NCBI RefSeq assembly: GCF_035916875.1
Contig: NZ_JAXUHN010000071.1
Span: 1 to 64,000, forward strand
Direction: 5' to 3'
Length of the DNA: 64,000 bases
Source of the DNA: Methylomicrobium sp035916875
GTDB lineage: Bacteria; Pseudomonadota; Gammaproteobacteria; Methylococcales; Methylomonadaceae
Positions 23,835 through 33,744 of the stretch are shown here, one piece after another (within the stretch, counting starts at the first letter, position 1; each line of letters opens with the position of its first letter). The position numbers were made by a program, and so were the translations under genes. The notes under the pieces are model-generated. The model saw nothing but the letters and a program-made list of their open reading frames with translations. It did no database searches and was not told the DNA's origin.

Positions 23835-26800
23835 TTACCTCAGCCGAGCAGCTCTTTGAGATCGCAGCTTCGTCTGCTGCGCTTGGTCAAGTTTTTGTGA
23901 TTGCTCTTGCCGCCGATCCTCATTAAGCAGTGTCTTGCTCACAGCGCCCCCTACCTGGCGTTTGACGCCCGCCTTACCTAACTCGCTTTTTCCTGCTAAA
24001 TCGTTAAAGTCAGTCAATGCCTTGGGATTTTTCCCAAGCTCACCTGGAGCAAAGATCGGGAATATCGCTTTACCGCCTACGGCTTTGGCGGCTTCTTCAG
24101 CCTTCACACGACCAGGGTTGATGCCCTGGGTTGCTTCGAGGTGTCTGTCGTCATCGCCAGCGATGATGATGGGCTTATCGGGGAATTTCTCATGCAGTGC
24201 GCGGGCAACGTGCGGCAGGTTGCCAGAATCAAACGCCGCAACGGTGCCCTGGCCAAGCGCCTCGGACAAGCTGGACGCCGTGGCATAGCCCTCGGCAATG
24301 ATCAGGACCGGCGCTATCGCAATAGCCTCCATGCCGCCGACCGGATGGAAGCACCCTTCTTTCTTACTGTCCTTGGCAAAGCGCTTCGTGCCATCCTCCT
24401 GTATGTATTGCATCGTCCACTGTTTGCCGTCCACATCAAAAGCGGGAATGTAGGTCTTCTGTCCTTGCATGTCTGTCAAAGCACCGACATGCGCCTGAAT
24501 GCCCTTATCTTGCAGGTACGGGGTAGCCTTGGTAATGGGCACCAGATTTTCCATTTGTCGGCTGACACGCTGCGCGGTGGCCTCATGCAATCGATCTTGC
24601 TCGGCTGCGCGTTCTGCGAGCTTGGTTGCGGCTTCGGCTTGTAACTTGGCTTTTTCTTGGGGATCGAGAGCATAGCCCTTCGATTTCCATTTAATATCAA
24701 TGCCGGTACGATTGTTCTTAATGTAGCCGGCAGGATGGCCATCCAGATGGCCGACATAGAAACCCGCTTCTTCACCCTTTTTATCGCCGTCGACGCCGAT
24801 CCGATGCTTCTTGCCATCCATGATGGGATGTTTGCCTGTCACGATGCAGCCCAAAGACTTCATTGCCTCGGCAAATTCCTCTTCTGGCGTTATCGCCGGC
24901 CCTTGTTGATCTGGAACGTTGTCAGGCTTCCAACGTTCAAGTTTTGACATGTCTGCATCGGGACCAGCATACCAAGACTTCGCCGCTTTATCCCATAAAG
25001 CACCGGCTGCCTTGGCTGCACCACGCTCTCCATAAGGCACAGCTAAATAGATACGATCCTGATTGTTCCTTGGGTCTTTGTCTAAAACCAAGGATTCCGC
25101 TTCACCAGCCGCACCAGTTGGCTGCGTCCATTTGTCGAAAAGAGTGGAATCGACGCCAGGTGGAATGTACCAAGATTTTTGCTGTCTATCCCAACGCCCT
25201 CCAAGCTGCTTCACTTCGTTTTTCTCCTTAAAAGGCACGTTGATGTAAATCAATTGCGCAATCTGATTTCTTTTAGCGGCTAAAATATCTCCGTCAGATA
25301 CGTTTGCCAGTATGTCCGCCTCCTGGGCATGCGGATTATCTTGGAGCTGATTTACGGTCGTCATATTTATCTCCTGCGCTTGCGGTTGGATGGAATACTC
25401 CGCCAACAGATCGGGGTACTCGGCCAACACGGTCGCCGGCGGAAAAGAGGGTTTGTCACCGAGATCGGTAACATCGAGCGAATTCAGATAAAGTGCATTA
25501 TTGACGGCTGCTCGATGCACCTCAGCAATAGCTGAATCAGAGCTTTCGGCGTCTGAAAAAGCCGAGTAGGCGCCAAGTGTCACATTCCACTTTCGGCCAT
25601 GATTCTCTAGCCGTTCAATAGTAACCTGAGCAGAAAAATCAGCTAACGTCATCTCATGTGGTTGCCTTAGGTCGGTCATATGCCGCTGATCCTGCACCTG
25701 CTCGAAAGCCAACACATAGCCATGTATCTTTTCAGCATCAGCCGCCGCACGAAATATCTCTAATGAATCTTCCTTAAGCGCCTTGATCCACGATCCGACA
25801 TAAGCCGCATGTTGCCCTGGATCATGGCCAATACCAAGCTCATCACCCAAGATCATACTGGCAATTTCGGCTCGCAATTCTTCCTTGGCGTACCCTTCGC
25901 TTCCAAATGGATGAGCAAGATCGCGATCAAGTCGCGACTGGTGACCAGTCCAGTGACCCAGCTCATGCAATGCGGTTGCATAATAGCTATCTGCTCTAGG
26001 GAACTGGCCCTTATCAGGCAAATGAATGCTATCCGTAGATGGTCGATAAAACGCTCTGCCGGCGCCGTTATGATTAATGCGGGCTCCTGAGGCCGATAAA
26101 ATTCGTTCAGCCCGCTCATCTGGTGCCCAGGTAAGTTCTTTTTTCACGATTGGCGGTAAGCCGTCAATCTGTTCGCCATTAAACACAGTTGCGAAAAAAA
26201 CACGCGGACGTTCCAATCGAACGATCACCTTAACCGGATTTCCATCGCTATCTAACACCGGATTCCCGTTGTCGTCTTTCTTGGTATGTTCTTCAGTGAA
26301 TTTCCAGTATTGAATACCCGTTCCTTTCTCGCCTTTCCGGACTTGGCCTCCCGCCTCAGAAGCTTGCTTGTATGTCATCCAGCGTTGATCGTCACGATCT
26401 TGCGACATCAAATGCAACGCATTGATCCCTTTGTATCGATTACCTGTCGTCGGGTTGTACGGTAAGAAAGAGCCTGATTCGCCGGCATCCCACGGTCGTT
26501 GCCACGGCGCTGTGCCCGCTTCGAGCTGTCTGATTAGATTCTCGGCAACTATCTCATGAAATGGTTTCTTCTTCTGATCCATTGGAACAACCTCCTGATA
26601 GTCATTTCGATTAGGGTGTAAGCTTTCGCTTATGGATTGTAAGTTATCGCCTACATTGTCCATTGATTCGCTCGTAGCGGGTTCTAGAATTGGGCTTGTG
26701 ATGACTGAATCTGACACGGCTTGTTGAGGGATACCATAGTCCTGTTCTTCCTCGTTCCCATTAATTTCCTTATTGGCGTTCTTCTCGATCAAATCGACTA

Positions 26801-28097
26801 CCGGCTTCGATGCCGTAATGCGCTCAAACACGGAGAGACCATTTACGCCAGTGGGGATAAAGACTCTATCGGCCCAATTTATCCGCTCCGAAAATGCCCC
26901 TTGCTCTTTCAAAACACGCTTTTCAGCATCAGTCAGATGCCCACGTTCCTTTATCTCGATGCGATCTTCGTAATTAACCTTCGCCGTGGAGATTTCCCAT
27001 CCGTTTGAAAGAATGGCCTTGCTGCCCTTTTTGATGGCCTCAAACAAATCGCTGGCCAACATATTGGCAAGGCCGGAATTAAGGCCAAGATTCTTGAGTG
27101 TTTGCTGCGAGGCCTTCTGCCCCAACATACGGCCTAGCAGCTGCTCGCCGTCATCAGTCTGTAAGCGTTTAATGGTTTCCGATCCTTCTACACGATCCCA
27201 TATCGGCAGGATCACGCCGACTATCATCCGCTCGGTCTTGGTTTCAGTCTTAGGCGCATTCGCGACTTGTTCTTGCCAAAGCTTCTCGGCCTCAGCTTCA
27301 TCAATAGACCTGGTAAGAGTGACTTTCTGGAAACTACCCACGCCATTAGTCACAACAGTTCTATAGTCATAGCCGCGATGAATAACATCGGCATTATCGA
27401 TGTATTTATGTCCCTGTTTTCTGATCATATGCAGGACGCCACGACGCACCGATTTGCCTTCTGAGTCGATTCTTTCGCCAATGTCGGCAAGAAAAAAGAC
27501 CTCACCCTTATTTTTTCCAAACTCAGAAACAAACCAACCGTTCAAATCATCGGCGTTGCGCCGAAATCCAGATAGCTTCTTAGCATCTTCCCAAGCGTTA
27601 TATTTAATCTCGTTGGTGACGGCCAGCTCGACATATCGAGTTAACGCCCCGGTGTTCTTATCCTCATACACAACATCATCGCGTGTTTTCTGGATGCTCA
27701 AGGCGGTCATAGTCTGCAAGCCAACATCATATAAACCGCGTTGCTTAGCATATTCAACGGCCTCTACGAGCCGTCTTTCAAACTCTCCAAAAACAGCATT
27801 CTGCATATCGGTTTTCAGTGATAGCAGTCGATTTAAAAACTGTGGTATTGCTGGAATTTTGCTTTCGCTCAATGAAGCATTTTCATCAAGCAGATTCAGA
27901 CCCATTTGCTTTGTGACATCGTGAAATGACAGGTCGGTTTTACCCCGATAAAGGTCGCCAAAGAAATTCTTCAGCGCAGTAGCGGCATATTCGCTTTCGA
28001 GATTATCGGATGCCGTAAACATGCCTTGACTGGTTGCCTCTCGCTGACCACGTGTCAAGGCGCCCAACTGATCCAGTCTGCGAGCAATATGATACAA
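23835..28097 (-). CDS. traC: TraC-like primase with ArdC metalloprotease domain, fused to helicase C-terminus
   Basis: A 1420-residue open frame. Residues 1-430 continue the strawberry-notch-type helicase C-terminus (ARRLDQLGALTRGQREA). From residue 506 (MDQKKKPFHEIVAENLI) comes an ArdC-type ssDNA-binding region, then a zincin HELGHWTGH (about 710). Two DUF5710 repeats follow (FKEKNEVKQLGGRWD; YGERGAAKAAGALWD), then a Toprim primase domain with EGYATA and GDDDRH. It supplies primase and probably antirestriction functions to the transferred strand. It overlaps the upstream frame by 95 bp, which indicates a frameshift in one giant gene. ATG 26582 with a strong ribosome site would give an independent 915-residue TraC2-like product. 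Confidence 0.8.
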   Translation of the reverse strand: MYHIARRLDQLGALTRGQREATSQGMFTASDNLESEYAATALKNFFGDLYRGKTDLSFHDVTKQMGLNLLDENASLSESKIPAIPQFLNRLLSLKTDMQNAVFGEFERRLVEAVEYAKQRGLYDVGLQTMTALSIQKTRDDVVYEDKNTGALTRYVELAVTNEIKYNAWEDAKKLSGFRRNADDLNGWFVSEFGKNKGEVFFLADIGERIDSEGKSVRRGVLHMIRKQGHKYIDNADVIHRGYDYRTVVTNGVGSFQKVTLTRSIDEAEAEKLWQEQVANAPKTETKTERMIVGVILPIWDRVEGSETIKRLQTDDGEQLLGRMLGQKASQQTLKNLGLNSGLANMLASDLFEAIKKGSKAILSNGWEISTAKVNYEDRIEIKERGHLTDAEKRVLKEQGAFSERINWADRVFIPTGVNGLSVFERITASKPVVDLIEKNANKEINGNEEEQDYGIPQQAVSDSVITSPILEPATSESMDNVGDNLQSISESLHPNRNDYQEVVPMDQKKKPFHEIVAENLIRQLEAGTAPWQRPWDAGESGSFLPYNPTTGNRYKGINALHLMSQDRDDQRWMTYKQASEAGGQVRKGEKGTGIQYWKFTEEHTKKDDNGNPVLDSDGNPVKVIVRLERPRVFFATVFNGEQIDGLPPIVKKELTWAPDERAERILSASGARINHNGAGRAFYRPSTDSIHLPDKGQFPRADSYYATALHELGHWTGHQSRLDRDLAHPFGSEGYAKEELRAEIASMILGDELGIGHDPGQHAAYVGSWIKALKEDSLEIFRAAADAEKIHGYVLAFEQVQDQRHMTDLRQPHEMTLADFSAQVTIERLENHGRKWNVTLGAYSAFSDAESSDSAIAEVHRAAVNNALYLNSLDVTDLGDKPSFPPATVLAEYPDLLAEYSIQPQAQEINMTTVNQLQDNPHAQEADILANVSDGDILAAKRNQIAQLIYINVPFKEKNEVKQLGGRWDRQQKSWYIPPGVDSTLFDKWTQPTGAAGEAESLVLDKDPRNNQDRIYLAVPYGERGAAKAAGALWDKAAKSWYAGPDADMSKLERWKPDNVPDQQGPAITPEEEFAEAMKSLGCIVTGKHPIMDGKKHRIGVDGDKKGEEAGFYVGHLDGHPAGYIKNNRTGIDIKWKSKGYALDPQEKAKLQAEAATKLAERAAEQDRLHEATAQRVSRQMENLVPITKATPYLQDKGIQAHVGALTDMQGQKTYIPAFDVDGKQWTMQYIQEDGTKRFAKDSKKEGCFHPVGGMEAIAIAPVLIIAEGYATASSLSEALGQGTVAAFDSGNLPHVARALHEKFPDKPIIIAGDDDRHLEATQGINPGRVKAEEAAKAVGGKAIFPIFAPGELGKNPKALTDFNDLAGKSELGKAGVKRQVGGAVSKTLLNEDRRQEQSQKLDQAQQTKLRSQRAARLR
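25272..25284. promoter_or_regulatory. KorB operator-like site inside traC
   Basis: TTTAGCGGCTAAA matches the RK2 KorB consensus exactly. It lies within coding sequence; RK2 also has KorB sites far from promoters. Confidence 0.6.
26582..26596 (-). promoter_or_regulatory. Internal ribosome site and start for ArdC-TraC form
   Basis: AGGAGG (26591-26596) lies 8 bases before ATG 26580-26582, in frame and exactly at the start of the ArdC domain. RK2 traC also makes a shorter product from an internal start. A separate ArdC-primase polypeptide could therefore be made despite the upstream frameshift. Confidence 0.65.
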
Positions 28098-31000
28098 ACC
28101 GCTTTTGTGCCTTCAGGTTGGTCGTAGGCAGCACATAATGCGGTTCTTGCGCTTGGTTGGTCCTATGTGTTCGACCAAAGCCCTGTACCGCGTAATCGGC
28201 CCTCCAACCTGGCTGCAAAATATAGTGAATACGTTTGCGTTGATTTTCGGCTGTGTTATCGGCATGAAAGCTGTAACCCGTTCCGCCGGCTCCCGAAAAA
28301 ATCAATATGTCCTTTTTATTAGCCTGGAACGCCTCGGCATCGGATCGTGAAGAATTCTTACCGCGCTTCTCTTCTACTACTTTCAGGTTGCCCTCTTCGT
28401 CACGAGTCTGAACAAAGCGGCGACTACGGCCAGTAACCTCGGCCACACGATCGGAACCAAAGGCATTGATGATCGAATCGAGCGGATTTTCCGGCACCCG
28501 GATTTGTTGCAGCGTTTCAAGCAATGCATCGCGCAAGGCAATAGCCTCACGATCAAATACAGGATTCCCTTCCGAGTCCTTGACGGGTAGATAAACGGTG
28601 TTGCCGTTCTCGTCTTTAGACTCTTCATAGGCTGCAACGGGAAAACCGTTGCGAACGTAGTCCATCAACATTTGCCGAGGGGTAAAATCAAGGTCTTCAA
28701 GAGCCGCGTCATTGGCCGTTGCATCGGCAATGATACGTTCCTGGGCCGCCTCATTGGTATTGACCAACTGAATGACGGCAACATTGCCGACATCAAGCTG
28801 TGCTCGAATATCGTCAATCACGCGAGGCGTTTGCATCGCGGTGATGATTTGATTGAAAAAACGCTGATGTGCGCCCCAGAATTGCGACATTGCCGCACTT
28901 TTCCCGTTGCCGTTCTTGCCGGCCTGGGTTATTTCCAATGCCTGTTCAACGTTATTTAGGACGACCTGCCAGGCTCCGGCCAGCTCGTTGTAAATATCTT
29001 CTTGCAGGTCTGATAGAGTATGCTCCAGGCGTTCATAGCTCACCCCGTCATAGGACAGTGACCGAGCGAGATACATGCCCATCGCTTTCATATCCCGGCT
29101 AATCAATTCCATTGACGCTATACCGCCTTTTGATACACCGGTTATGAAAGAATTTGTATCGGCGAATGGCGTTCCCTCTCCCCATAATCCCAGCCGATCT
29201 GCATAACTCAAATTGCTAATCTCAGTAGCGCCGGTGGCCGACACATAGGTGATACGCGCATTGGGCAACTCTCTTTGTAGATTGATACCGGCTATCGCTT
29301 GTTGCGAAGGTTTTTTAACCCCTCGTTTGCCCTTGATTGCGATCGCATTCCCCATGCTATGCGCTTCATCAAACGCGATCACACCATCAAAATCTTTTCC
29401 CAACCAGTCAATGATCTGTTGAGCGCGCGTTTTGCCGCCCTGCTGCCCCAGGTCATTGGCCTGTTTTTTCTCGCCGCCCCGCAGTGTTGAATAGGTTGTA
29501 AACAGAATGCCATCTTCTTGGGTGATTTCATTACCGGCCTTGGTTTTACCCTGAAAGAAAATCTTGTTGGGATTGCCGCATACCCCCGCAAAATCCCTTC
29601 GAGCATCCTCAATTAACCCCTCGTTGAACGACACCCAGACGGCCTTAGATCGGCCCTGCATCATGTTATCCAAAATGATGCCAGATATTTCCCTGCCTTT
29701 GCCTACGCCAGTACCATCACCAATAAAGAATCCCTTTCTTGATCCGTTTGGCAGTAGTTCAGAGTGAGCTTGTCCGGCGTAAACTATAGCCTCAAGCTGA
29801 GCAATCGAAAGCAATCCTATATCGACCAATCCTTTCGGCAATACCGGCGCATAAGACGGCGCAGGCGGCTCTACTGCCGACATCGCCGCAGATTGGACCA
29901 ATTTACCTGGATGTGGCTGGGCACCTTTAATAGTAAGCCGCTGGGGTGTGTAATTGGCGAATACGGAATCGGTGAACTCTGAAACTTCTCCGCTTTTAAC
30001 CTCTACCGCAATCCCTGTGGCATTGTCGCCCTCAGTGATGCCACTATTTCTTCCAGTATCATCGCCGCTGCTTCCTCCAGCGTTTCCGCGTCCGTTAGAT
30101 CCACTTTGAACTCGACTCCCGGCTCCGATTCCGTCATCAACGACATTGCCAGCTGCGGATTCGCCGCCAACTTGGCTATCAGTAATAACGGCTCCTGTAT
30201 CGGTCCCGTCTCCAATAGATTCGACTCCAATGCCGTCCGTATCAACACCAGGCTCGCTAATTCGGTTTCCGGATTGAATGGGATCTTGTACTGAGCCAGT
30301 ATTTTCAATGCCTGCTGATTCAGCGGTTCTTGATTCAATTCTTTGACGCTCATTTCTGATACTCTCCAATAACATAGGTAATTCGGCAACCGACTCGACT
30401 TTGCCGGCCAAAACTGGTTGTGTAGTTGGGCCGGTTTTATCGATTACCAAAATTTGATTGTCGAACGTAGTGCCGTATTTCGCATACTCTTTGCCGGATA
30501 TGCCAATGTTTGCACGAACGTTGTATTTCTTTTTTATGTCATCCCACCACTTGCTAAAGGCGGCTCGATCCGCAGCCATGCCGTTACCGACAATAGCCAC
30601 CAAACGGCCCCGATTCTCTAATCGTTTCAGGGCCTGTTCGATGTGCCTGGCTCCGTTTGATGTGTCGCGTTGCCCCTGTACGCGCCCTGCAGTCGATGAA
30701 AATGGAGGGTTCATGACAATCACAGAAGGCTTTATATCTATCGGCAATACGTTATCCAGCTGCTCGGCATTCTCTTTGAAGAGTCTTGCCTGAGGAAACA
30801 CTGAGGCCAATAATGACTGTCGACGCGGTGACAACTCATTTAGCACGACCGTGGCCCCGGCAATTCTTGACCAGATTGCCAGATCGCCAGTACCGGCCGA
30901 TGGCTCGACCATCACATCTTCATGATTGACGTTGGCTACCCAATTGGCAACAAATGACAATGCAGGAGGTGTGCTGAATTGCTGAAACTCATCCATTTCC

Positions 31001-31413
31001 TCATCCCGGCGCGTCTGCGTGGGAAGCCTCTGAATACGGTTGGTTAATTCATTCGCTTTGTTTTTTGCCCATACCGCATCTTGATCATTCCAATCGGCAT
31101 CCTCGGTATTGCCAAGATGGATGTTAAAGGCCGCTTCCATCGCATCGTAGGCGTCCTTCGTAGAGTAGACGCCTTCCGCCTGCGTGCCGCCAAAGGCGCG
31201 ATTCGCTTCATCAGTCAAAAACTTCGTTGTGATTTCTCCATCCTTGTCCAGCTTTTGAGCTAAATTCAGCGCGAGAACATAGCGGGATTTATCAAACGAT
31301 ACTGTTAATAAGTCCGTCTCTTTTTGTTGAATAACCTGGGATACTGCCGCATCCCCGGAAACAAGCCAATCATCAAATAAATCCCATTGATCCGGGTTAG
31401 ATTGCTTCGCCAT
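28003..31413 (-). CDS. DNA methylase / strawberry-notch-type helicase
   Basis: An 1136-residue protein. The N-terminal N6-adenine methylase domain has VEPSAGTGD (about 169-177) and NPPF (235-238). A Gly/Ser/Asp-rich low-complexity linker spans about 350-470. The helicase has GDGTGVGKGRE (Walker A, about 565) and FDEAHSMG (about 680), and it runs to GRTHRTNQA (motif VI region). The frame then ends in unrelated residues while the helicase C-terminus continues in another frame (23835-28097). The shift lies near 28098-28110. Such plasmid-borne methylase-helicase giants are known in mobile elements and may protect or process incoming DNA. Confidence 0.8.
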   Translation of the reverse strand: MAKQSNPDQWDLFDDWLVSGDAAVSQVIQQKETDLLTVSFDKSRYVLALNLAQKLDKDGEITTKFLTDEANRAFGGTQAEGVYSTKDAYDAMEAAFNIHLGNTEDADWNDQDAVWAKNKANELTNRIQRLPTQTRRDEEMDEFQQFSTPPALSFVANWVANVNHEDVMVEPSAGTGDLAIWSRIAGATVVLNELSPRRQSLLASVFPQARLFKENAEQLDNVLPIDIKPSVIVMNPPFSSTAGRVQGQRDTSNGARHIEQALKRLENRGRLVAIVGNGMAADRAAFSKWWDDIKKKYNVRANIGISGKEYAKYGTTFDNQILVIDKTGPTTQPVLAGKVESVAELPMLLESIRNERQRIESRTAESAGIENTGSVQDPIQSGNRISEPGVDTDGIGVESIGDGTDTGAVITDSQVGGESAAGNVVDDGIGAGSRVQSGSNGRGNAGGSSGDDTGRNSGITEGDNATGIAVEVKSGEVSEFTDSVFANYTPQRLTIKGAQPHPGKLVQSAAMSAVEPPAPSYAPVLPKGLVDIGLLSIAQLEAIVYAGQAHSELLPNGSRKGFFIGDGTGVGKGREISGIILDNMMQGRSKAVWVSFNEGLIEDARRDFAGVCGNPNKIFFQGKTKAGNEITQEDGILFTTYSTLRGGEKKQANDLGQQGGKTRAQQIIDWLGKDFDGVIAFDEAHSMGNAIAIKGKRGVKKPSQQAIAGINLQRELPNARITYVSATGATEISNLSYADRLGLWGEGTPFADTNSFITGVSKGGIASMELISRDMKAMGMYLARSLSYDGVSYERLEHTLSDLQEDIYNELAGAWQVVLNNVEQALEITQAGKNGNGKSAAMSQFWGAHQRFFNQIITAMQTPRVIDDIRAQLDVGNVAVIQLVNTNEAAQERIIADATANDAALEDLDFTPRQMLMDYVRNGFPVAAYEESKDENGNTVYLPVKDSEGNPVFDREAIALRDALLETLQQIRVPENPLDSIINAFGSDRVAEVTGRSRRFVQTRDEEGNLKVVEEKRGKNSSRSDAEAFQANKKDILIFSGAGGTGYSFHADNTAENQRKRIHYILQPGWRADYAVQGFGRTHRTNQAQEPHYVLPTTNLKAQKRFVSYCSQTGSVGRLDTWSARGNQSRHVYGIR
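30003..30353 (-). CDS. Possible nested gene inside the methylase-helicase linker
   Basis: A 116-residue frame on the same strand, offset from the main frame. It starts at ATG 30353 with GGAG 10 bases upstream. The product is acidic, leucine-rich and helical (IPFNPETELASLVLIRT, DLTDAETLEEAAAMILEEIV), unlike random alternative-frame translation. The main frame here is only a low-complexity linker, so overprinting is plausible. There is no recognised family. Confidence 0.35.
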   Translation of the reverse strand: MSVKELNQEPLNQQALKILAQYKIPFNPETELASLVLIRTALESNLLETGPIQEPLLLIAKLAANPQLAMSLMTESEPGVEFKVDLTDAETLEEAAAMILEEIVASLRATMPQGLR

Positions 31414-31419
31414 ATTCGA

Positions 31420-31653
31420 CTACCCAAGGTCTATCAGGTCAGCGCTACTCTCTAACGCATCCTGTTCACTAATAGCGTCTTCTGCAAAAGCTCCGGCTTT
31501 ATCGGCTTCTTCTGGATCAAACTCTGCCTCAAAGCCCGGCGTTGTTTCTGCGTCACTCAGTTTTTCAATGAGCGTGGACGAGTCAGCGGCCTCTCCATCA
31601 ATAGAGAATCCTGTATTTTCATTCAAATCATCATTACCTGTACTATTCGCCAT
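31420..31653 (-). CDS. Small acidic protein in TraD position
   Basis: A 77-residue, strongly acidic protein starting MANSTGNDDLNENTG, with no recognised domain. AGAGG lies 7 bases before ATG 31653. It sits between topoisomerase TraE and the methylase-helicase, where RK2 has traD. Homology to TraD itself is not established from sequence. Confidence 0.6.
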   Translation of the reverse strand: MANSTGNDDLNENTGFSIDGEAADSSTLIEKLSDAETTPGFEAEFDPEEADKAGAFAEDAISEQDALESSADLIDLG

Positions 31654-31664
31654 GGTTTCACCTC

Positions 31665-33731
31665 TCATTCACTTTTAATTTCAATGTTGTTACGGGCCTT
31701 GCTATAGTCCGGATGCCCTTTTAGGTCGGGATAAGTTTGATTGCAGGCAGGGAACTTGCTGCATCCCCACCAATAATGCCCTTTCTTCTTGCTTGGCCGC
31801 CGCGAAAGGCCGCTCCCGCAAGCCATGCACTTATTCAGCGAGGATACCGGTACAGCTTCTTTAACTCCGGCGATGGTTACGGATCCGGCGTTGGCTTTCG
31901 CCACCTGGTCACGGATGAAAGCCTCTTGCCTGGCGATAAAGGCGCCCAGCTCGGCAGTGCCTTGCTCGATCCCCTTCAACATGCGCTCATACAAGGCAGT
32001 CAATACTGGGCTTTTCACGATCTCAGGCAGTGCGTCGATGACGCTGCGGCCCAAGGTCGTGCTCACGATCTGCTTGCCCTTGAGTTCAACGAACTCACGA
32101 CGCTTCAGCTCGGACAGAATGGATGCTCGGGTTGCTGACGTGCCGATGCCGTCGCCATCACGCAGCATCTTCTTGTGCTCTGGGTCTGATACGAATTTAT
32201 GGATGTTCTCCATTGCACGGAGCAGCGTACCCTCGGTGAAGCGTGCCGGAGGCTTTGTCTTGGAATCCTTACGAGTGGCCAGTATGCAGGTCACGTCGTC
32301 GCCATTCTTCATCGCTGGTAAACATTGGCTGCCGCCCTCTTCTAAATCTTTGCCGTTCTCGTCGTCAGCCTCCTGAAACACATCCCTCCAGCCGTTATGG
32401 GTGACAACCTTTCCGCTTGCGCTGAATGATTCGCCCTCGACAACCGCCCCCACGGTGGTTTTCATGTACTCATGCACCGGGTAGAACTGCGCGAGGTAGG
32501 CCAGGACGATAAGCTCATAGATGTTCCTTTCTTTGTCACTGAGGCCCGCTTTACTGCCTTTGTGCATCGTCGGGATGATTCCGTGATGCGCGGTAATCTT
32601 TGAGTCGTCCCAAGTCTTGGATTTAATGCGTGGATCGGCGCCGTCCACGATACCGACCAGCTCTGGATTGATGTGCTTGATCGCGTCCAAAACGCAGGGC
32701 GCATCGGCGTGCTGCGACTCGGGCAGATAAGCGCAATCGGTACGAGGGTAAGATGTCATCTTGTGGGTTTCATAAAGCGCCTGACAGGTATTCAGCACAT
32801 CCTCGGCGCTGTACCCGAACTTGTTTGATGTCAGCAAGGTAATATCGGAAAGCGCGAAGGCCAACGGTTGGTTCTGCTTCTTGGCTTCCTGTTTATATTC
32901 GGCAATGGTGCCTGACTTACCAGTCACCTTGCTCACGATAGTGTTGGCGATGGTTGTATCGACCAAACAGCCCTCGGGGTCGAAACCGGCTTGATCCTCC
33001 TTGGCTTTCCAGACTGCGGTAAAGGAACCGCCGGCGTGCTGAATCTCGGCCGGGATAGTGTGATAGTGAATAGGCTTGAATGCCTCGATTTCCCGATCCC
33101 TAGCGACAACCAGTGCCAGCGTAGGGGTCTGCACGCGGCCCACGGTCAAGAGGGCGCGGGAGCCTCCGCGCTGCGCCCGAAGTGTGTAGGCGCGACTGAG
33201 GTTCATGCCGATCAGCCAGTCGGCGCGCTGGCGTGCCCTGGCGGCGTCAGCCCAGCCCACATAGCTGTGGTTTTCCTTGAGTGCGGCCAATCCACGTTGC
33301 ACCGAAACGGAGTCTTGGGCCGACACCCAAAAGCGGCGTACTGGCTTGCTGTTGCGGAAGTGGTCCAACACTTCATCAACCAGCAATTGACCTTCTCGGT
33401 CGGGGTCGCCTGCATTGACTACTTCAACCGATTCCTTGAGTAGCTTGCCGATAACAGCGAGCTGTTTCTTTGCATCGTCCTTAGGCTTGAGAATCCATGT
33501 TGTCGGGATGATGGGCAGTTCTTCAACTCGCCAAATCTTTTTGCCGTTTTTGCCGCGTGGCACGGCATTATCCGTGTACTCGTCAGGTTCCGCTTGTTCG
33601 AGCATATGCCCGAAACACCAGGAAACGGTATCGTTCCCACACTCGATATAGCCGTCGCCTTTTCCAGTGATGCCCAGCTCGCCGGCGATAGCCTTTGCTA
33701 CAGACGGCTTTTCAGCTATGAACAATCTCAT
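31665..33731 (-). CDS. traE: DNA topoisomerase III (TraE)
   Basis: A 688-residue type IA topoisomerase. Toprim starts MRLFIAEKPSVAKAIAGEL with the catalytic Glu7. The active Tyr lies in TSYPRTDCAYLPE (about 335). A C-terminal zinc-ribbon-like region carries CMACGSGLSRR and GCSKFPAC. It matches TraE of IncP plasmids in order and size. It probably resolves DNA topology during transfer and is not essential in RP4. Confidence 0.92.
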   Translation of the reverse strand: MRLFIAEKPSVAKAIAGELGITGKGDGYIECGNDTVSWCFGHMLEQAEPDEYTDNAVPRGKNGKKIWRVEELPIIPTTWILKPKDDAKKQLAVIGKLLKESVEVVNAGDPDREGQLLVDEVLDHFRNSKPVRRFWVSAQDSVSVQRGLAALKENHSYVGWADAARARQRADWLIGMNLSRAYTLRAQRGGSRALLTVGRVQTPTLALVVARDREIEAFKPIHYHTIPAEIQHAGGSFTAVWKAKEDQAGFDPEGCLVDTTIANTIVSKVTGKSGTIAEYKQEAKKQNQPLAFALSDITLLTSNKFGYSAEDVLNTCQALYETHKMTSYPRTDCAYLPESQHADAPCVLDAIKHINPELVGIVDGADPRIKSKTWDDSKITAHHGIIPTMHKGSKAGLSDKERNIYELIVLAYLAQFYPVHEYMKTTVGAVVEGESFSASGKVVTHNGWRDVFQEADDENGKDLEEGGSQCLPAMKNGDDVTCILATRKDSKTKPPARFTEGTLLRAMENIHKFVSDPEHKKMLRDGDGIGTSATRASILSELKRREFVELKGKQIVSTTLGRSVIDALPEIVKSPVLTALYERMLKGIEQGTAELGAFIARQEAFIRDQVAKANAGSVTIAGVKEAVPVSSLNKCMACGSGLSRRPSKKKGHYWWGCSKFPACNQTYPDLKGHPDYSKARNNIEIKSE

Positions 33732-33744
33732 TGTGATTTTCTCC

